A stretch of DNA of 64,000 nt from Arthrobacter sp. MYb23 (GTDB lineage: Bacteria > Actinomycetota > Actinomycetes > Actinomycetales > Micrococcaceae). The DNA lies in assembly GCF_002979775.1 (NCBI RefSeq), contig NZ_PCPR01000004.1, positions 1 to 64,000 on the forward strand, given 5' to 3'. A model generated the notes under the pieces. The model was not told the DNA's origin and did not search any database. It was given only the letters and a program-made list of their open reading frames with translations. The position numbers were made by a program, and so were the translations under genes. Shown here in pieces: positions 1 through 9,216 of the stretch (positions are counted from its first letter, which is position 1; each line of letters opens with the position of its first letter).

Positions 1-694
1 AAACAACAGACACACCCGGCACCACCAAACCCCCACAAAGGGACAGGATCGCTCCGGAGCAACTTTTCAAACTTACCCGAACCAGCCGCACAAAGCAAAC
101 CAGAACCCGGGCCTCCCACACCCACCAGAAGCACACAAAAGCACTACCGAAAACGGTGAATTGAAAGGGAGTCGGTCGCTATCTTTCCGCATCAGCGGCG
201 GCGACTCGAATAACTTTACACGCGCCCAACCCCCACACCAAATCCACACCAACACCACCCAAAAACCCCGCCAACACAAGGAAAACAACCCCACCACACC
301 CCAAAACCACCCCAAAACACCACCAACCCATTTCGGTGAAGCCCGTCACACAAACCAACCACCGGACACCGGCCGCAAAACCCAACAACCAACACGCCGC
401 CGTCGACACCCAAAACCAAACAACCACCACCCGCCGTTAAAACACCAACGCTCCCCCACCACAAGTGAAGGAGCGTCCAGCTCAAACCCGAGGAACATGA
501 GCGAGCGTCCAGCCCAAACCCCAGGAACGTGAGCGAGCGTCCAGCCCAAACCCGAGGGATATGAAAGAGCGTCGGGAAAAGAGGCGGAGGCGGGGGTCGT
601 CCGGCAGCGCGCGTCCAAGCGACGAAGGAGCGAGCGCGCAAAGGTCGATCAGTTCCGAGGGATGACCCCCGCCTCCGGCGGAGCCAACGGAGGC
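1..694. other. Non-coding C/A-rich region
   Basis: No convincing gene is seen. Open frames here run through low-complexity sequence, have no homologous look and lack ribosome binding sites. From about 215 to 470 the plus strand is strongly enriched in C and A and poor in G and T. A 32-bp tandem repeat follows at 471-566. An RNA copied rightwards would be C-rich, G-poor and weakly structured, which resembles a Rho-utilisation region, but that is inference only. Confidence 0.6.
471..566. repeat. 32-bp tandem repeat, three units
   Basis: Three consecutive 32-bp units (471-502, 503-534, 535-566) each start GAGCGTCCAGC and contain CAAACCC. Unit 2 differs from unit 1 at a few positions and unit 3 is the most diverged. 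A fourth start (GAGCGTCGGG) is truncated. There is no spacer, so this is not a CRISPR array. No function is evident. Confidence 0.85.
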
Positions 695-2242
695 TTAGTG
701 ACCCCCGTGCCCTCCGGCCCCTTCGGTCTTCCGCATCATGGCGCCGAGGACTACCGCGGCTACGGCAATGATGGTCGCGGCCAGGAATGCTGCCTGCATG
801 CCGGCCACAAGACCGGACGACGCCGAAACCACGGCATAGATGGACACGAGCAGTGCCGTACCAGCCGCACCGGCAACCTGCTGCGCGGTGCTGATGATTG
901 CGGAGCCGTGGGAGTAGAGGTGCGGCGGCAGTGGGTTCAGGCCAGTGGTGAAGGCCGGCGTAAAGAGAAGGGCCAGGCCAAGGCTCAGGGTGACGTGGAG
1001 GGCAATAACCCAGCCGAGCGCACTGCCCTCATCCAAGCGGGAGAACTGCCACAGCGTCAGAACCATCAGCACTGAACCTGTGACAGTCAGCGGCAACGGA
1101 CCTACTTTGTCGAAGATCCGCCCGATGACAGGCCCCAACAAGCCCATGGCCAAACCGCCCGGCAGCAGAGCCAGTCCGGTCTCCAAGGGCTGAAGGTGGA
1201 GCGTGTTCTGGAGGTAGAGCGGCAGCAGGATCACGCCACCGAACAGGGCCATCATCGCAACCACCATCAAAAGGGTGGACACCGTGAACATGCGGAACTT
1301 GAAGGCGCGAAGGTCCAGCAGCGGGGCGTCGGACTTCTGGAGCTTGAGTTGCCGGAAGACGAACAATGCCAGGCAGAGGATGCCGACCACCAGTGCGATG
1401 ACGGGAACAACGCCCGCGTCCGCGCCGCCGATCTGGCTCAGGCCGTAAACCAATCCACCGAATGCGGGCACGGTGAGGATCACCGAAGGAACATCCAACG
1501 TGGTCTTCTCGCGTTCCCCCACATTGGTGAGGTACTTGGCCCCGATCGCGAAAGCGGCCAAGGCAACGGGCAACACGAACACGAACATGAAGCGCCAGGA
1601 GAAATGGTCCAGGATGATGCCGGAAACTGTGGGGCCCATAGCAGGAGCAACCGAGATGGCGATGCTCACGTTGCCCATGACGGCACCACGTTTGGACATC
1701 GGCACCAGCGTCAGGATGGTGGTCATCAGCAGCGGCAGCATGATGGCCGTACCACCGGCCTGGACGATGCGTGCCAGCAACAACACGAGGAAACCCGGTG
1801 CCAGTGCGGCCAACAAGGTTCCACCGCTGAATAGTCCCATGGCCAGCATGAAGGCACCGCGGGTACTCATCCGTTGCAGGATGAATCCAGTGGTGGGGAT
1901 GACGACGGCCATGGTCAGCATGAAGCCGGTGGCCAGCCACTGCACGGTGGAGGCACTGACTTGAAGGTCTGTCATGAGTCGCTGGAGGGCGACGTTCATG
2001 ATGGTCTCGTTGAGGATCACCACGAAGGTAGCAACAAGCAGCGTGACAATGACCGTTACGGATTCACGGGACATCTTCCCGGACACCGGGGCGCTCGAGG
2101 CCGGCGCCTGTGACGCCGGGGCGCTCGAGGCCGGCGCCTGTGACGCCGGCACCACCGGGGGCGCCGCCTCTGCGGAGGTGACGGAGCCGGAAGCGTCCGA
2201 TGCTGGTTTGCCGTTGGCGTCGGACGTGACGTCGGTAGACAT
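695..2242 (-). CDS. DHA2-family (14-TM type) MFS drug efflux transporter
   Basis: A 515-residue membrane protein of the major facilitator superfamily, EmrB/QacA/LmrB-like DHA2 branch, expected to export drugs or other small molecules by proton antiport. The first ~55 residues are a hydrophilic Ala/Ser/Pro tail. The first helix carries the LNETIMNVAL motif typical of LmrB-type exporters, an antiporter-type motif (GNVSIAISVAPAMGP) lies in the middle, and hydrophobic segments continue to the His/Gly-rich end GGHGGH. I chose ATG at 2242 (MSTDV), because the longer frame upstream has no motif or SD. It lies about 105 bp after panC on the same strand and may be a separate unit. The substrate is unknown. 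Confidence 0.9.
   Translation of the reverse strand: MSTDVTSDANGKPASDASGSVTSAEAAPPVVPASQAPASSAPASQAPASSAPVSGKMSRESVTVIVTLLVATFVVILNETIMNVALQRLMTDLQVSASTVQWLATGFMLTMAVVIPTTGFILQRMSTRGAFMLAMGLFSGGTLLAALAPGFLVLLLARIVQAGGTAIMLPLLMTTILTLVPMSKRGAVMGNVSIAISVAPAMGPTVSGIILDHFSWRFMFVFVLPVALAAFAIGAKYLTNVGEREKTTLDVPSVILTVPAFGGLVYGLSQIGGADAGVVPVIALVVGILCLALFVFRQLKLQKSDAPLLDLRAFKFRMFTVSTLLMVVAMMALFGGVILLPLYLQNTLHLQPLETGLALLPGGLAMGLLGPVIGRIFDKVGPLPLTVTGSVLMVLTLWQFSRLDEGSALGWVIALHVTLSLGLALLFTPAFTTGLNPLPPHLYSHGSAIISTAQQVAGAAGTALLVSIYAVVSASSGLVAGMQAAFLAATIIAVAAVVLGAMMRKTEGAGGHGGH
2091..2150. repeat. 30-bp tandem duplication inside the MFS gene
   Basis: Two 30-bp units (2091-2120 and 2121-2150) are identical except the last base. 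They encode a duplicated ASQAPASSAP decapeptide in the hydrophilic N-terminal tail of the transporter. The copy number could vary without disturbing the frame. Confidence 0.9.
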
Positions 2243-2347
2243 GAGGATTCCCCAAGGTTTGGATTTGGTGTCCGGCGATCTATGCCGGTGAAGACTAAAA
2301 CAGTCTAAACGCCCATCCAATTCCCGTCAGTAGAAAAATTCCTAACT

Positions 2348-3250
2348 CTAGGAGAACAACGGAGCGTTGTCGATGAGCCGCACCGGGCCCACTTTGGCGG
2401 CGATGATCGCCAACCCCTCACCGCGGAAAGGGGTCTCCTTGCAGTTCTCGGCGAGCGGTTCAAGCGTGAGGGGATCAACGACGTCGAAATAGTCCAGTTC
2501 CACCAGCGGCTGGGATTGGACAAGCGCGACGGCGGAATCGAGGTCCAGCGGCTGGTGCGCGTTCGCGCGGGACTCAATGAGGCGCAAAGCCCGTGACAGC
2601 ACCAGTGCTGCTTCTCGTTCTTCGTCGGAAAGGAACCGGTTCCGGCTGGAGAGCGCCAAGCCGTCGTCGCTCCGAACGATGGGCACTGGCACAATCTCCA
2701 CGGGAAAATTCAGGTCCGAGACCATGCGCTTCACCAGAGCCAGCTGCTGAGCGTCCTTCTGGCCAAAGTAGGCCCGGTAGGCCGCCGTCGTGCCGTCCGC
2801 AGCCGCGCCTCCCGGGAGTCCGTAGTGCAGCAACTTTGCCACCACGGTGAGGGCGCCGTCGAAGTGCCCGGGGCGCGACGCGCCTTCCCACTTTTCACCC
2901 AGCGGGCCGGACGTCACCCGCACCAGCGGTTGGCCGCCGGGGTACACCTCGTCCACGGACGGTGCGAAAACCAAGTCCACGCCTTCGGCATCAAGCAGGG
3001 CCATGTCGGCGTCGAGCGTGCGTGGGTAGCGGTCCAGGTCCACAGCATCACCGAACTGCAGGGGGTTGACGAAGATGGTTGCTACAACGACGTCGTTCTC
3101 CGCTACGGCGGTCCGGGCCAGTTGGGCGTGGCCTGAGTGCAGCGCGCCCATGGTGGGCACCAAGCCCTGGGACTGTCCGCCTTTCAAAGCCAGGAGCCGG
3201 GCACTTTCGGCGCGCAGTTCCGCCGCAGTGGTCACGATTTTGATGGCCAT
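2348..3250 (-). CDS. panC: Pantothenate synthetase
   Basis: PanC joins pantoate to beta-alanine with ATP, the last step of vitamin B5 synthesis, in the cytosol. The 300-residue product has the nucleotidyltransferase motif [11 protein letters not shown] at about 31-41, FGQKDAQQ at 162-169 and the KMSKS-like SSRNRFLS at 201-208, so all catalytic elements are present. Length is normal for the family. A Gly/Ala-rich insert, PGGAAADG, lies near residue 146. It starts 5 bp after the DUF2520 gene and is the last gene of the folate/pantothenate series, so it is probably cotranscribed with it. Confidence 0.97.
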   Translation of the reverse strand: MAIKIVTTAAELRAESARLLALKGGQSQGLVPTMGALHSGHAQLARTAVAENDVVVATIFVNPLQFGDAVDLDRYPRTLDADMALLDAEGVDLVFAPSVDEVYPGGQPLVRVTSGPLGEKWEGASRPGHFDGALTVVAKLLHYGLPGGAAADGTTAAYRAYFGQKDAQQLALVKRMVSDLNFPVEIVPVPIVRSDDGLALSSRNRFLSDEEREAALVLSRALRLIESRANAHQPLDLDSAVALVQSQPLVELDYFDVVDPLTLEPLAENCKETPFRGEGLAIIAAKVGPVRLIDNAPLFS

Positions 3251-3255
3251 GCTGT

Positions 3256-4164
3256 TCAGTTTCCTTCCGGCGCCTTGGGTTCGGCGCCCAATGCTTCGTC
3301 AATCTCATTCAGTTGTTCCGGGCGCAGCAGTCCGCGGTTTACCGCCCGGCGGGCAGTGGCCTGCGCCATGGCCTGGTAGGCCGCGAGAACATCGCCGCCA
3401 GCACCGCCGTCGTATTCCGTCAGCGCCTGGGCATGCGCCGAAACGGTGCCAACATCCCCGCGCGCCACGGGACCGGTCAACGCGGACTCGCCGGACGCAA
3501 GCGCGTTCTCCAGCGTCGCACGCAACAGCGGGCCAAGCATGGACTCAGGGTTTTCGACGCCGATCTCGCGCAACATCTGCGATGCCTGCGCCACGAGCGT
3601 CACCATGTGGTTGGAGCTGTGCGCGAGGGACGCGTGATAGAGCGTGCGATCGGCCTCAGCAATGGCCACGGGTTCCGCACCCATCTCCACCACCAGCGCC
3701 TGGGCGATAGGAAGCATGGCAGCGTCGGCGGTGACACCAAACGTGCAGTCCAAGAGCCGGGTCAGGTCCAAGCTCATGCCTGTAAAGGTCATGGCCGGGT
3801 GCAGCGCCAGCGGAATCGCGCCGACCGCCCGGACCGGGTTGAGGATTCCGACGCCGAACCGGCCTGACGTATGCGCCACCAGCTGACCGGGTTGCCAGGC
3901 ACCGAGCTTGGCCAGTCCCTCGACCAACTCGCCCAAGGCGTCGTCAGGCACAGCCAGCAGAACGAGCTCCGAGCGTTCCACGATGTCCTGGATTTCCAGG
4001 ACCGGGACGCCGGGCAACAGGGTCTCCGCCCGCTCGCGGCTCGCCTCGGACACCGCAGAAACCCCGACGACGGCGTGCTCGGCTGCGCGCAAAGCGGCAC
4101 CAAGGACGGCACCCACCTTGCCGGCGCCGATGATGCCAACTCCGAGTCGTCCTGGCCTAGCCAT
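3256..4164 (-). CDS. Rossmann-fold/DUF2520 dehydrogenase, candidate ketopantoate reductase
   Basis: A 302-residue NAD(P)-binding protein. The N-terminal Rossmann domain has [13 protein letters not shown] at about 9-21. A DUF2520-type helical domain follows (LHPAMTFTG, then [12 protein letters not shown]). The fold resembles pyrroline-5-carboxylate and ketopantoate reductases. It overlaps the upstream PH-domain gene by 8 bp and sits 5 bp before panC. The panC linkage suggests it supplies pantoate by reducing ketopantoate, as alternative reductases do in bacteria without panE. That assignment is inference; the sequence itself only supports an oxidoreductase. Confidence 0.8.
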   Translation of the reverse strand: MARPGRLGVGIIGAGKVGAVLGAALRAAEHAVVGVSAVSEASRERAETLLPGVPVLEIQDIVERSELVLLAVPDDALGELVEGLAKLGAWQPGQLVAHTSGRFGVGILNPVRAVGAIPLALHPAMTFTGMSLDLTRLLDCTFGVTADAAMLPIAQALVVEMGAEPVAIAEADRTLYHASLAHSSNHMVTLVAQASQMLREIGVENPESMLGPLLRATLENALASGESALTGPVARGDVGTVSAHAQALTEYDGGAGGDVLAAYQAMAQATARRAVNRGLLRPEQLNEIDEALGAEPKAPEGN

Positions 4165-5737
4165 GGTGGCGTTCCTCCTGTGGTGGTGAAGTCCGGGGAT
4201 GTATGTCTGGTTCTGGCTGCGCGGGTTCTCCTGTCAGAGTGGCGGCGACCTCCGGGGCTTGCGGGGCCACCTGAGCCAGCCATTGTTCGCTGGTTTGCCG
4301 CTTCCGTGCTTCCCGTGCCCGGGCAGACTGCTGATCGAAAAGCTCCACAGCCTGCTCTACGCCCGCTTGGAACACCCGTGGAGAAACGGGACCGGCAGTG
4401 GTGTGGAGGACAAGATCGGCCACACCGAAGCGGCGCGCCAACGGTCCTTGGTGCAGGGCCATGGATTGGGTCCGCTGATGCGGAACCATCACCAGCGTGT
4501 GCCACCAGCGACCGGAACGGATCAGCAACGCCGTTTTGGTGGCAAGGAATCCGTTGCGTCGCCAGCCCAGCGGGGCCAGCAAGCGTGCGCGGCGGGGTGT
4601 GGTGGTGAAGCCATCGCTCGTCGATGAGCCGGTTTCCACTGGCCCCAGTCCGTCAAGCCCTGCAGTGAATACCCGTTCCGGATCCTCAACTCCAGGATCA
4701 GGCAACACCAAGGACATCATCCGCAAAACGTCCGGCTTCAGGCCAACGGGCAGCAGCATGGTGCGGGCTGCACCTTCGGTACTCCCTGACACTCCATACC
4801 CCGCGACGTTCACGTGGATCCGGTACCAACCGAATATCCTCCACAGCGGCGGCTGCGTCACCATGAGCGCCTGAATACGTCCGGGTGGCACAGTCTGCGC
4901 CTGGGTATCCAAGAGACCGTAGCGGAGCCGGATACCGTCCGGCGAAATGGCCGCTGTGAAGTTGTAACCCTTGTTGAAGGAGCTCCAGTACGCTGCGCCG
5001 ATTCCCAGGACGCCGGGGATAAGCGCCAGAAAAAGCGTCTGGTTCTGCGTGAAAACGGAGACTGCAACCACCACGGCCGCGCCCGCCAGAATTCCAACGG
5101 TCTGCTCGCTGAGAAGCAAGGACCCGACGAGCCGGGACGGCGGCACGGACAACACAACATGCTCGGGAGCTTCCGGAATTTCCTCCGTCGTCTCGGGTCC
5201 GCTGACCACACCGGCCGCCCGCGCAAGGATGGTGGCACGCAGCTGTTTGGCCTTGTCCAGCGGAAGGTAAGCCAGGCGCACGGCCGATTCGCCGGCGTCG
5301 GCCACTTCAAACTTGAGTTCAGCGAGCCCGAAGATGCGCGCCAAAAGCGGCTGCACTATGTCAATTGCCTGAACGCGGTCCAGCCTGGCCTGCCGTTGCT
5401 GCTTGAACAGGAAGCCGGTGTTGACGCGGACATACCCCTCAGCCACTTGATAGCGGGTGAAGTACCAGCTGAGAATGAAACCGCCTACCGTCAACAGCAA
5501 CACCACGGCGCCGCCGGCCAGGAGCCACGGCACCCGGCCGCTGAGGTTCGGATCCATGAAATCCCGGCCCTGCAGCATCCGCTCAAAAGCATCACGGCCA
5601 AAGAAGAACCCGACGGCGGCAAGCGCCACCCAGCCCCGAACGAACGGTGACGCAGGGTGGACGCGGTTCCAGTCGCCGTCGACCGTTGGTTCCGGCTTGG
5701 CCGGAAGGCTCTCAGTGGCGTCGTTCTCCAGGCTCAC
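4157..5737 (-). CDS. PH domain-containing membrane protein (YdbT-like)
   Basis: A 526-residue integral membrane protein with bacterial PH (bPH2/DUF304) repeats, similar in layout to Bacillus YdbT. Hydrophobic segments near residues 45-65, 75-110 and 225-265 alternate with PH-like beta-rich stretches such as YQVAEGYVRVNTGFLFKQQRQARLDRVQAIDI. The C-terminal ~60 residues are hydrophilic. The frame is open further upstream, but GTG at 5737 is preferred because it overlaps the stop of the preceding PH gene (GTGA), implying coupled translation. YdbS/YdbT pairs have been linked to bacteriocin or envelope tolerance; the role here is unknown. Confidence 0.85.
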   Translation of the reverse strand: MSLENDATESLPAKPEPTVDGDWNRVHPASPFVRGWVALAAVGFFFGRDAFERMLQGRDFMDPNLSGRVPWLLAGGAVVLLLTVGGFILSWYFTRYQVAEGYVRVNTGFLFKQQRQARLDRVQAIDIVQPLLARIFGLAELKFEVADAGESAVRLAYLPLDKAKQLRATILARAAGVVSGPETTEEIPEAPEHVVLSVPPSRLVGSLLLSEQTVGILAGAAVVVAVSVFTQNQTLFLALIPGVLGIGAAYWSSFNKGYNFTAAISPDGIRLRYGLLDTQAQTVPPGRIQALMVTQPPLWRIFGWYRIHVNVAGYGVSGSTEGAARTMLLPVGLKPDVLRMMSLVLPDPGVEDPERVFTAGLDGLGPVETGSSTSDGFTTTPRRARLLAPLGWRRNGFLATKTALLIRSGRWWHTLVMVPHQRTQSMALHQGPLARRFGVADLVLHTTAGPVSPRVFQAGVEQAVELFDQQSARAREARKRQTSEQWLAQVAPQAPEVAATLTGEPAQPEPDIHPRTSPPQEERHHG

Positions 5738-6246
5738 AGCCCGGCCAACCTGGCTTCTCCGCGAGCCGAAAGCTGCTCGCGCAAGCGTGCCCCTTCTGCT
5801 GAGGGAAGCCCAGGCAAGTGCGCGTTGGTTCCCGCCGAGGCCGTATGGAGCTTGAGGGTGCACAGCCCCAGGCTGCGTTCAACGGGACCGACCGCTACGT
5901 CCACGTATTGCATCCGGCCGTAAGGGACCACCATGGTTCGCTGGAAAAAGATGCCGCGGCGGATGAGGAGGTCGTCGTCGCGCTCCGCGTACCCGATGGA
6001 CCGAACCTGGCGGGGAATCAGCACCAGCCGCCACAAAGCCAACACCAGCATCACTGCGGGGACAGTGATGGCAAGCCACAACGGCGGCCACCTCCACCAA
6101 CCGAGCAACACGAAAATCAGAGGCAAACTGAGGACCGCCAGCATGATGACATTGCCGATTGCCCACTCCACCAAACGAACAGTGACGTACTTCGGGGACA
6201 CCCGCAGCCACTGGACGCCGGGAGGGTCAATCGCCTCGGTATGCAT
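5734..6246 (-). CDS. PH domain-containing protein (YdbS-like)
   Basis: A 170-residue protein with two adjacent transmembrane helices (about 23-60) and a C-terminal bacterial PH domain with VRSIGYAERDDDLLIRRGIFFQRTMVVPYGRMQYVDVAVGPVERSLGL, a typical YdbS pattern. ATG at 6246 is chosen because AGGTGAAGG lies 6 bases before it, although the frame continues upstream. The start lies 20 bp inside the DUF3180 gene, and its stop overlaps the next gene. It forms a conserved two-gene unit with the longer PH-domain protein; function unknown. Confidence 0.85.
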   Translation of the reverse strand: MHTEAIDPPGVQWLRVSPKYVTVRLVEWAIGNVIMLAVLSLPLIFVLLGWWRWPPLWLAITVPAVMLVLALWRLVLIPRQVRSIGYAERDDDLLIRRGIFFQRTMVVPYGRMQYVDVAVGPVERSLGLCTLKLHTASAGTNAHLPGLPSAEGARLREQLSARGEARLAGL

Positions 6247-6748
6247 ATTCGCCTTCACCTTTAGTTTCGCCGCGACGGGTTTCCGGTCCGGCGGTACCAC
6301 CATCGAGATCCTCGGGTGGGATCCGGCAGAACCGCTCCACCACGACTCCGACGACAACCATCACCACGCCACCGCCACCCATCAACAGGGCGTTCCACAG
6401 AACGCCCTCGCCTCCGCGCAACCCGCCAATACGGAGAAGATCCACCGCGATCCCCGCATGCCAGCCAAGAAGCAAAGTCCCGGCGTAAGCGCAGGCCTGG
6501 GCCAGAATCAACGTCCTTGCCGCCAGGATCGGATTGAGCATGTTCTTCTTCTTGCCGTTGCGCCAACGCAGCACACGGATGCCCATGATCAGCGTCAGCC
6601 CGGCGATGACGGCCATGGTGATCAGCGCCGAAACCGGCAACACAGGTGTTGGCATGCTGAAACGGTTGGTAGTCAGCGTAGCCAACCAACCAATCACGGC
6701 AGCGATGACGGCGATGAGCAAAAGAACTACCGGGCGCATTGCTTTCAT
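6227..6748 (-). CDS. DUF3180 membrane protein
   Basis: A 173-residue protein with four predicted transmembrane helices (about 5-24, 38-57, 73-95, 117-137) and a hydrophilic C-terminal tail rich in Gly, Glu and Arg. The pattern, including the RWRNGKKK loop between helices 2 and 3, fits the DUF3180 family, which follows folK in many actinobacteria. It overlaps folK by 4 bp. No function is known, and nothing in the sequence suggests an enzyme. Confidence 0.85.
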   Translation of the reverse strand: MKAMRPVVLLLIAVIAAVIGWLATLTTNRFSMPTPVLPVSALITMAVIAGLTLIMGIRVLRWRNGKKKNMLNPILAARTLILAQACAYAGTLLLGWHAGIAVDLLRIGGLRGGEGVLWNALLMGGGGVVMVVVGVVVERFCRIPPEDLDGGTAGPETRRGETKGEGEYAYRGD

Positions 6749-7290
6749 GGCTGCTCCACTGCCCCGGTCGCCGGAACACCGGCCACGTCACCGAAACCGT
6801 CGAAGCGCCGGATGTCCGGCATGTCAGCGGCGACGGCGGCGAGTTCAGCCACGCTCCGGCCGTTCAGTGTGGCGTGCGGCTCCAGGAGGGACCACGGATA
6901 CAGCACGAAAGCGCGTTCAGCTGCCCGCGGATGCGGAATGGTCAGAACGGGATCGCTGCTAACGACATCTCCGAACACGATGACATCCACGTCCAGCGTC
7001 CTTGGACCCCAATGCACCTCGCGGGTGCGGAGATGCTTCTGTTCCACGCGATGGCAATGCTTCAGGAGCTCCATAGGAGTCAGGGTGGTCTCCACAGCCA
7101 TGACCATGTTCAGGAAATCAGGTTGGCCCTCGGGACCGCCGACGGCTTTGGTCTGCACCACCGGCGAAACACCCAAAAGGCGCACCTCCGGCGGGTCCAC
7201 CAGATCCGCGACGGCTGTGGACAAAGTGTCGTTGCGCTCCCCCAGGTTGCTGCCAAGGGCCAGGACGGCCTTGGTATAGCCGGACGTCAT
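6745..7290 (-). CDS. folK: Hydroxymethyldihydropterin pyrophosphokinase
   Basis: HPPK transfers pyrophosphate from ATP to 6-hydroxymethyl-7,8-dihydropterin in folate synthesis. The 181-residue protein shows the family signatures ALGSNLGER near the N terminus, the catalytic stretch GPRTLDVDVIVFGD and IPHPRAAERAFVLYPW. It overlaps folB by 4 bp at its start and DUF3180 by 4 bp at its end, within a clear folate operon. Confidence 0.97.
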   Translation of the reverse strand: MTSGYTKAVLALGSNLGERNDTLSTAVADLVDPPEVRLLGVSPVVQTKAVGGPEGQPDFLNMVMAVETTLTPMELLKHCHRVEQKHLRTREVHWGPRTLDVDVIVFGDVVSSDPVLTIPHPRAAERAFVLYPWSLLEPHATLNGRSVAELAAVAADMPDIRRFDGFGDVAGVPATGAVEQP

Positions 7291-7658
7291 GATCGCTCCC
7301 GGTGGACGCTGACAGTAACGTCGCCAAACGGGACCTCGATAGGCGCCTTGGGTTTGTGAACCGTAATATCGACGGCGGCTACGTTGTAGTTCTCAAGGAT
7401 GCCCTCGGCAATCCGGACAGCCAGGCCCTCAATGAGGTTCAAGGGCTCGCCCTCGATGTGCTTGGTAATCAGTTCAGCCACTTCACCGTAATGAGCCGTG
7501 TACTGCAGATCATCCGTCTCAGCAGCTTTGGTGAAGTCCGTGTGCAGCACGGCATCCACAACAAAGGGCTGGCCGTCACGGCGTTCGAAATCGAACACTC
7601 CGTGATAACCGACGGCGGTGACGCCGGTCAGCGTGATCCTGTCCACAGCGGTATCCAA
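7287..7658 (-). CDS. folB: Dihydroneopterin aldolase
   Basis: FolB cleaves dihydroneopterin to hydroxymethyldihydropterin and glycolaldehyde. The 123-residue product has the canonical N-terminal LTGVTAVGYHGVFDFER and the NLIEGLAVRIAEGIL helix, with a terminal VTVHKPKAPI-type strand. The start appears to be TTG at 7658, directly abutting the folP stop codon (TGATTG). A GTG four codons later is the alternative. It is translationally linked to folP and folK. Confidence 0.95.
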   Translation of the reverse strand: MDTAVDRITLTGVTAVGYHGVFDFERRDGQPFVVDAVLHTDFTKAAETDDLQYTAHYGEVAELITKHIEGEPLNLIEGLAVRIAEGILENYNVAAVDITVHKPKAPIEVPFGDVTVSVHRERS

Positions 7659-8564
7659 TCAGCGGGAAATGCGGGCGGAAACCTTGACGGCGTCAAGGCT
7701 GGGGCCGACGTCGTGAACGCGGACAGCCCAGGCACCCTTGGTGGCACTCAAAGCAGTGATGGCGGCCGTCGCGGCGTCTCGCTCCAAGGGCGCAGCGGAC
7801 TTTCCAGCCACTGTGAGGAGCGAACCGAGGAAGCGCTTACGGGAAGCGGCAACCATCACCTTGTGGCCCAGCGAGAAAAGCTGATCAAGGTTCCTGAGGA
7901 TTTCCCAGTTCTGCTCTTCATTCTTGGAGAAGCCAACGCCGGGATCGATGATGATCTGCTCCGGCGCAACACCTGCTGCGTACAACTTGTCGCGGACGCC
8001 GCTGAGCTCCGCCACCACGTCCTCGGTGACGTTGCCGTAATCCGTGAGACTGTCCATGGTGAGGGCGTCGCCACGGCGGTGCGTGAGGATGTAGGGAACC
8101 TTGGTCCGGGCAACGAGCTCGGGCATGTCCGGTTCAATCGTCAGGCCGGAAACATCGTTAATGATGGCCGCCCCCGCCTCAATCGCAGCCGCCGCGGTGG
8201 ACGTATGCATGGTGTCGATGCTGACCAGCGCACCGGCCTTCACCAGCGCCTGAATCACGGGGATGACGCGACGCTGCTCTTCTTCAGGAGAAACCGGTTC
8301 GGCACCCGATCGGGTGGATTCACCACCGACGTCAATGATGTCCGCGCCCGCGTAAAACATCCGCAGGCCGAGGGCGATGGCAGTGTCCGGTGTCCGGTGA
8401 GTACCGCCGTCGCTGAAAGAATCCGGGGTGACATTGAGGATTCCCATAACGAGCGTGCGATCCGTCGGCAGGTCCTCGAACCTGGCCGCGGGGCGCGGTT
8501 TACGGAGAATCGGCAACGGGCTTGTGGCCGGGCCGGTTCCGGGTGCTGCAGCGAGGGAGTCCAT
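7659..8564 (-). CDS. folP: Dihydropteroate synthase
   Basis: DHPS condenses hydroxymethyldihydropterin pyrophosphate with p-aminobenzoate and is the target of sulfonamides. The 301-residue protein has the pterin-binding signature MGILNVTPDSFSDGG at about 40-54, GGESTRSGAEPV, then SIDTMHTS and INDVSGL, and a late ASRKRFLG loop. A ~35-residue N-terminal extension precedes the TIM barrel. It lies 6 bp after folE and abuts folB. Confidence 0.97.
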   Translation of the reverse strand: MDSLAAAPGTGPATSPLPILRKPRPAARFEDLPTDRTLVMGILNVTPDSFSDGGTHRTPDTAIALGLRMFYAGADIIDVGGESTRSGAEPVSPEEEQRRVIPVIQALVKAGALVSIDTMHTSTAAAAIEAGAAIINDVSGLTIEPDMPELVARTKVPYILTHRRGDALTMDSLTDYGNVTEDVVAELSGVRDKLYAAGVAPEQIIIDPGVGFSKNEEQNWEILRNLDQLFSLGHKVMVAASRKRFLGSLLTVAGKSAAPLERDAATAAITALSATKGAWAVRVHDVGPSLDAVKVSARISR

Positions 8565-8570
8565 AGTGCT

Positions 8571-9206
8571 TTACCTTCCGAGTATGAGGCTCATGGCCTC
8601 GGCGCGGGTGGCCGGGTCATGGAGTTGACCGCGCACCGCACTGGTGACGGTCTTTGCGCCAGGCTTGCGAATGCCGCGCATGGACATGCACATGTGTTCA
8701 CATTCGACGACGACAATCGCGCCGCGCGGGTTGAGGTGCTTCACCAGCGCCTCAACAATCTGCGTAGTGAGGCGTTCCTGCACCTGAGGCCGCCGGGCAT
8801 AGATATCCACCAGTCGTGCCAACTTGCTCAGGCCGGTCACTTTGCCGTCATGTGACGGAATATAACCAACATGCGCCACTCCGTGGAACGGCACCAAGTG
8901 ATGCTCGCACGTGGAATAAAAGGGAATGTCCTTTACCAGGACAAGCTCTTCATGGTCGAGGTCAAACGTGGTGGAAAGGACATCCGCAGGGTGCTGGTGC
9001 AGACCTGCAAAGACCTCGGCGTAAGCCTTGGCCACGCGCTTGGGCGTGTCCAAGAGGCCTCCACGCTCAGGATCCTCACCTATTGCCAGGAGGATCTCGC
9101 GGACAGCCGCTTCAATGCGCGGCCGGTCCACCTTGTGGCTGTGCGTGGAGCCCGCGGCGGAACCGTGGGCGGCGGCGAGGTCGTCGTCGTCGTCGAAATG
9201 AGTCAC
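8571..9206 (-). CDS. folE: GTP cyclohydrolase I
   Basis: FolE converts GTP to dihydroneopterin triphosphate, the first step of tetrahydrofolate synthesis. The 211-residue protein has the zinc and substrate motif [14 protein letters not shown] (Cys about 100, His about 103), [22 protein letters not shown], and the second zinc cysteine in [10 protein letters not shown], so it is the zinc-dependent FolE1 type. I take GTG at 9206 (VTHFDDDDD) as start, 10 bp after the ftsH stop. The longer frame overlaps ftsH. The N-terminal acidic run is unusual but probably only a flexible tail. Confidence 0.96.
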   Translation of the reverse strand: MTHFDDDDDLAAAHGSAAGSTHSHKVDRPRIEAAVREILLAIGEDPERGGLLDTPKRVAKAYAEVFAGLHQHPADVLSTTFDLDHEELVLVKDIPFYSTCEHHLVPFHGVAHVGYIPSHDGKVTGLSKLARLVDIYARRPQVQERLTTQIVEALVKHLNPRGAIVVVECEHMCMSMRGIRKPGAKTVTSAVRGQLHDPATRAEAMSLILGR

Positions 9207-9216
9207 AGCAGAAAGC

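Noticed and set aside
161..532. Open frame in the C/A-rich first segment
   Set aside because: Pro/Thr/His/Asn-rich low complexity caused by base skew, no RBS, and it runs into the tandem repeat.
471..566. Possible CRISPR array
   Set aside because: Units are directly adjacent without spacers and diverge steadily; no cas genes.
5933..7279. 448-codon plus-strand open frame across the PH, DUF3180 and folK genes
   Set aside because: Opposite three real genes with overlapping starts and stops; composition unlike a protein.
7302..8855. 517-codon plus-strand open frame opposite folB/folP
   Set aside because: It is antisense to two well-recognised folate genes, has no start signal or motif, and is a GC-rich shadow frame.
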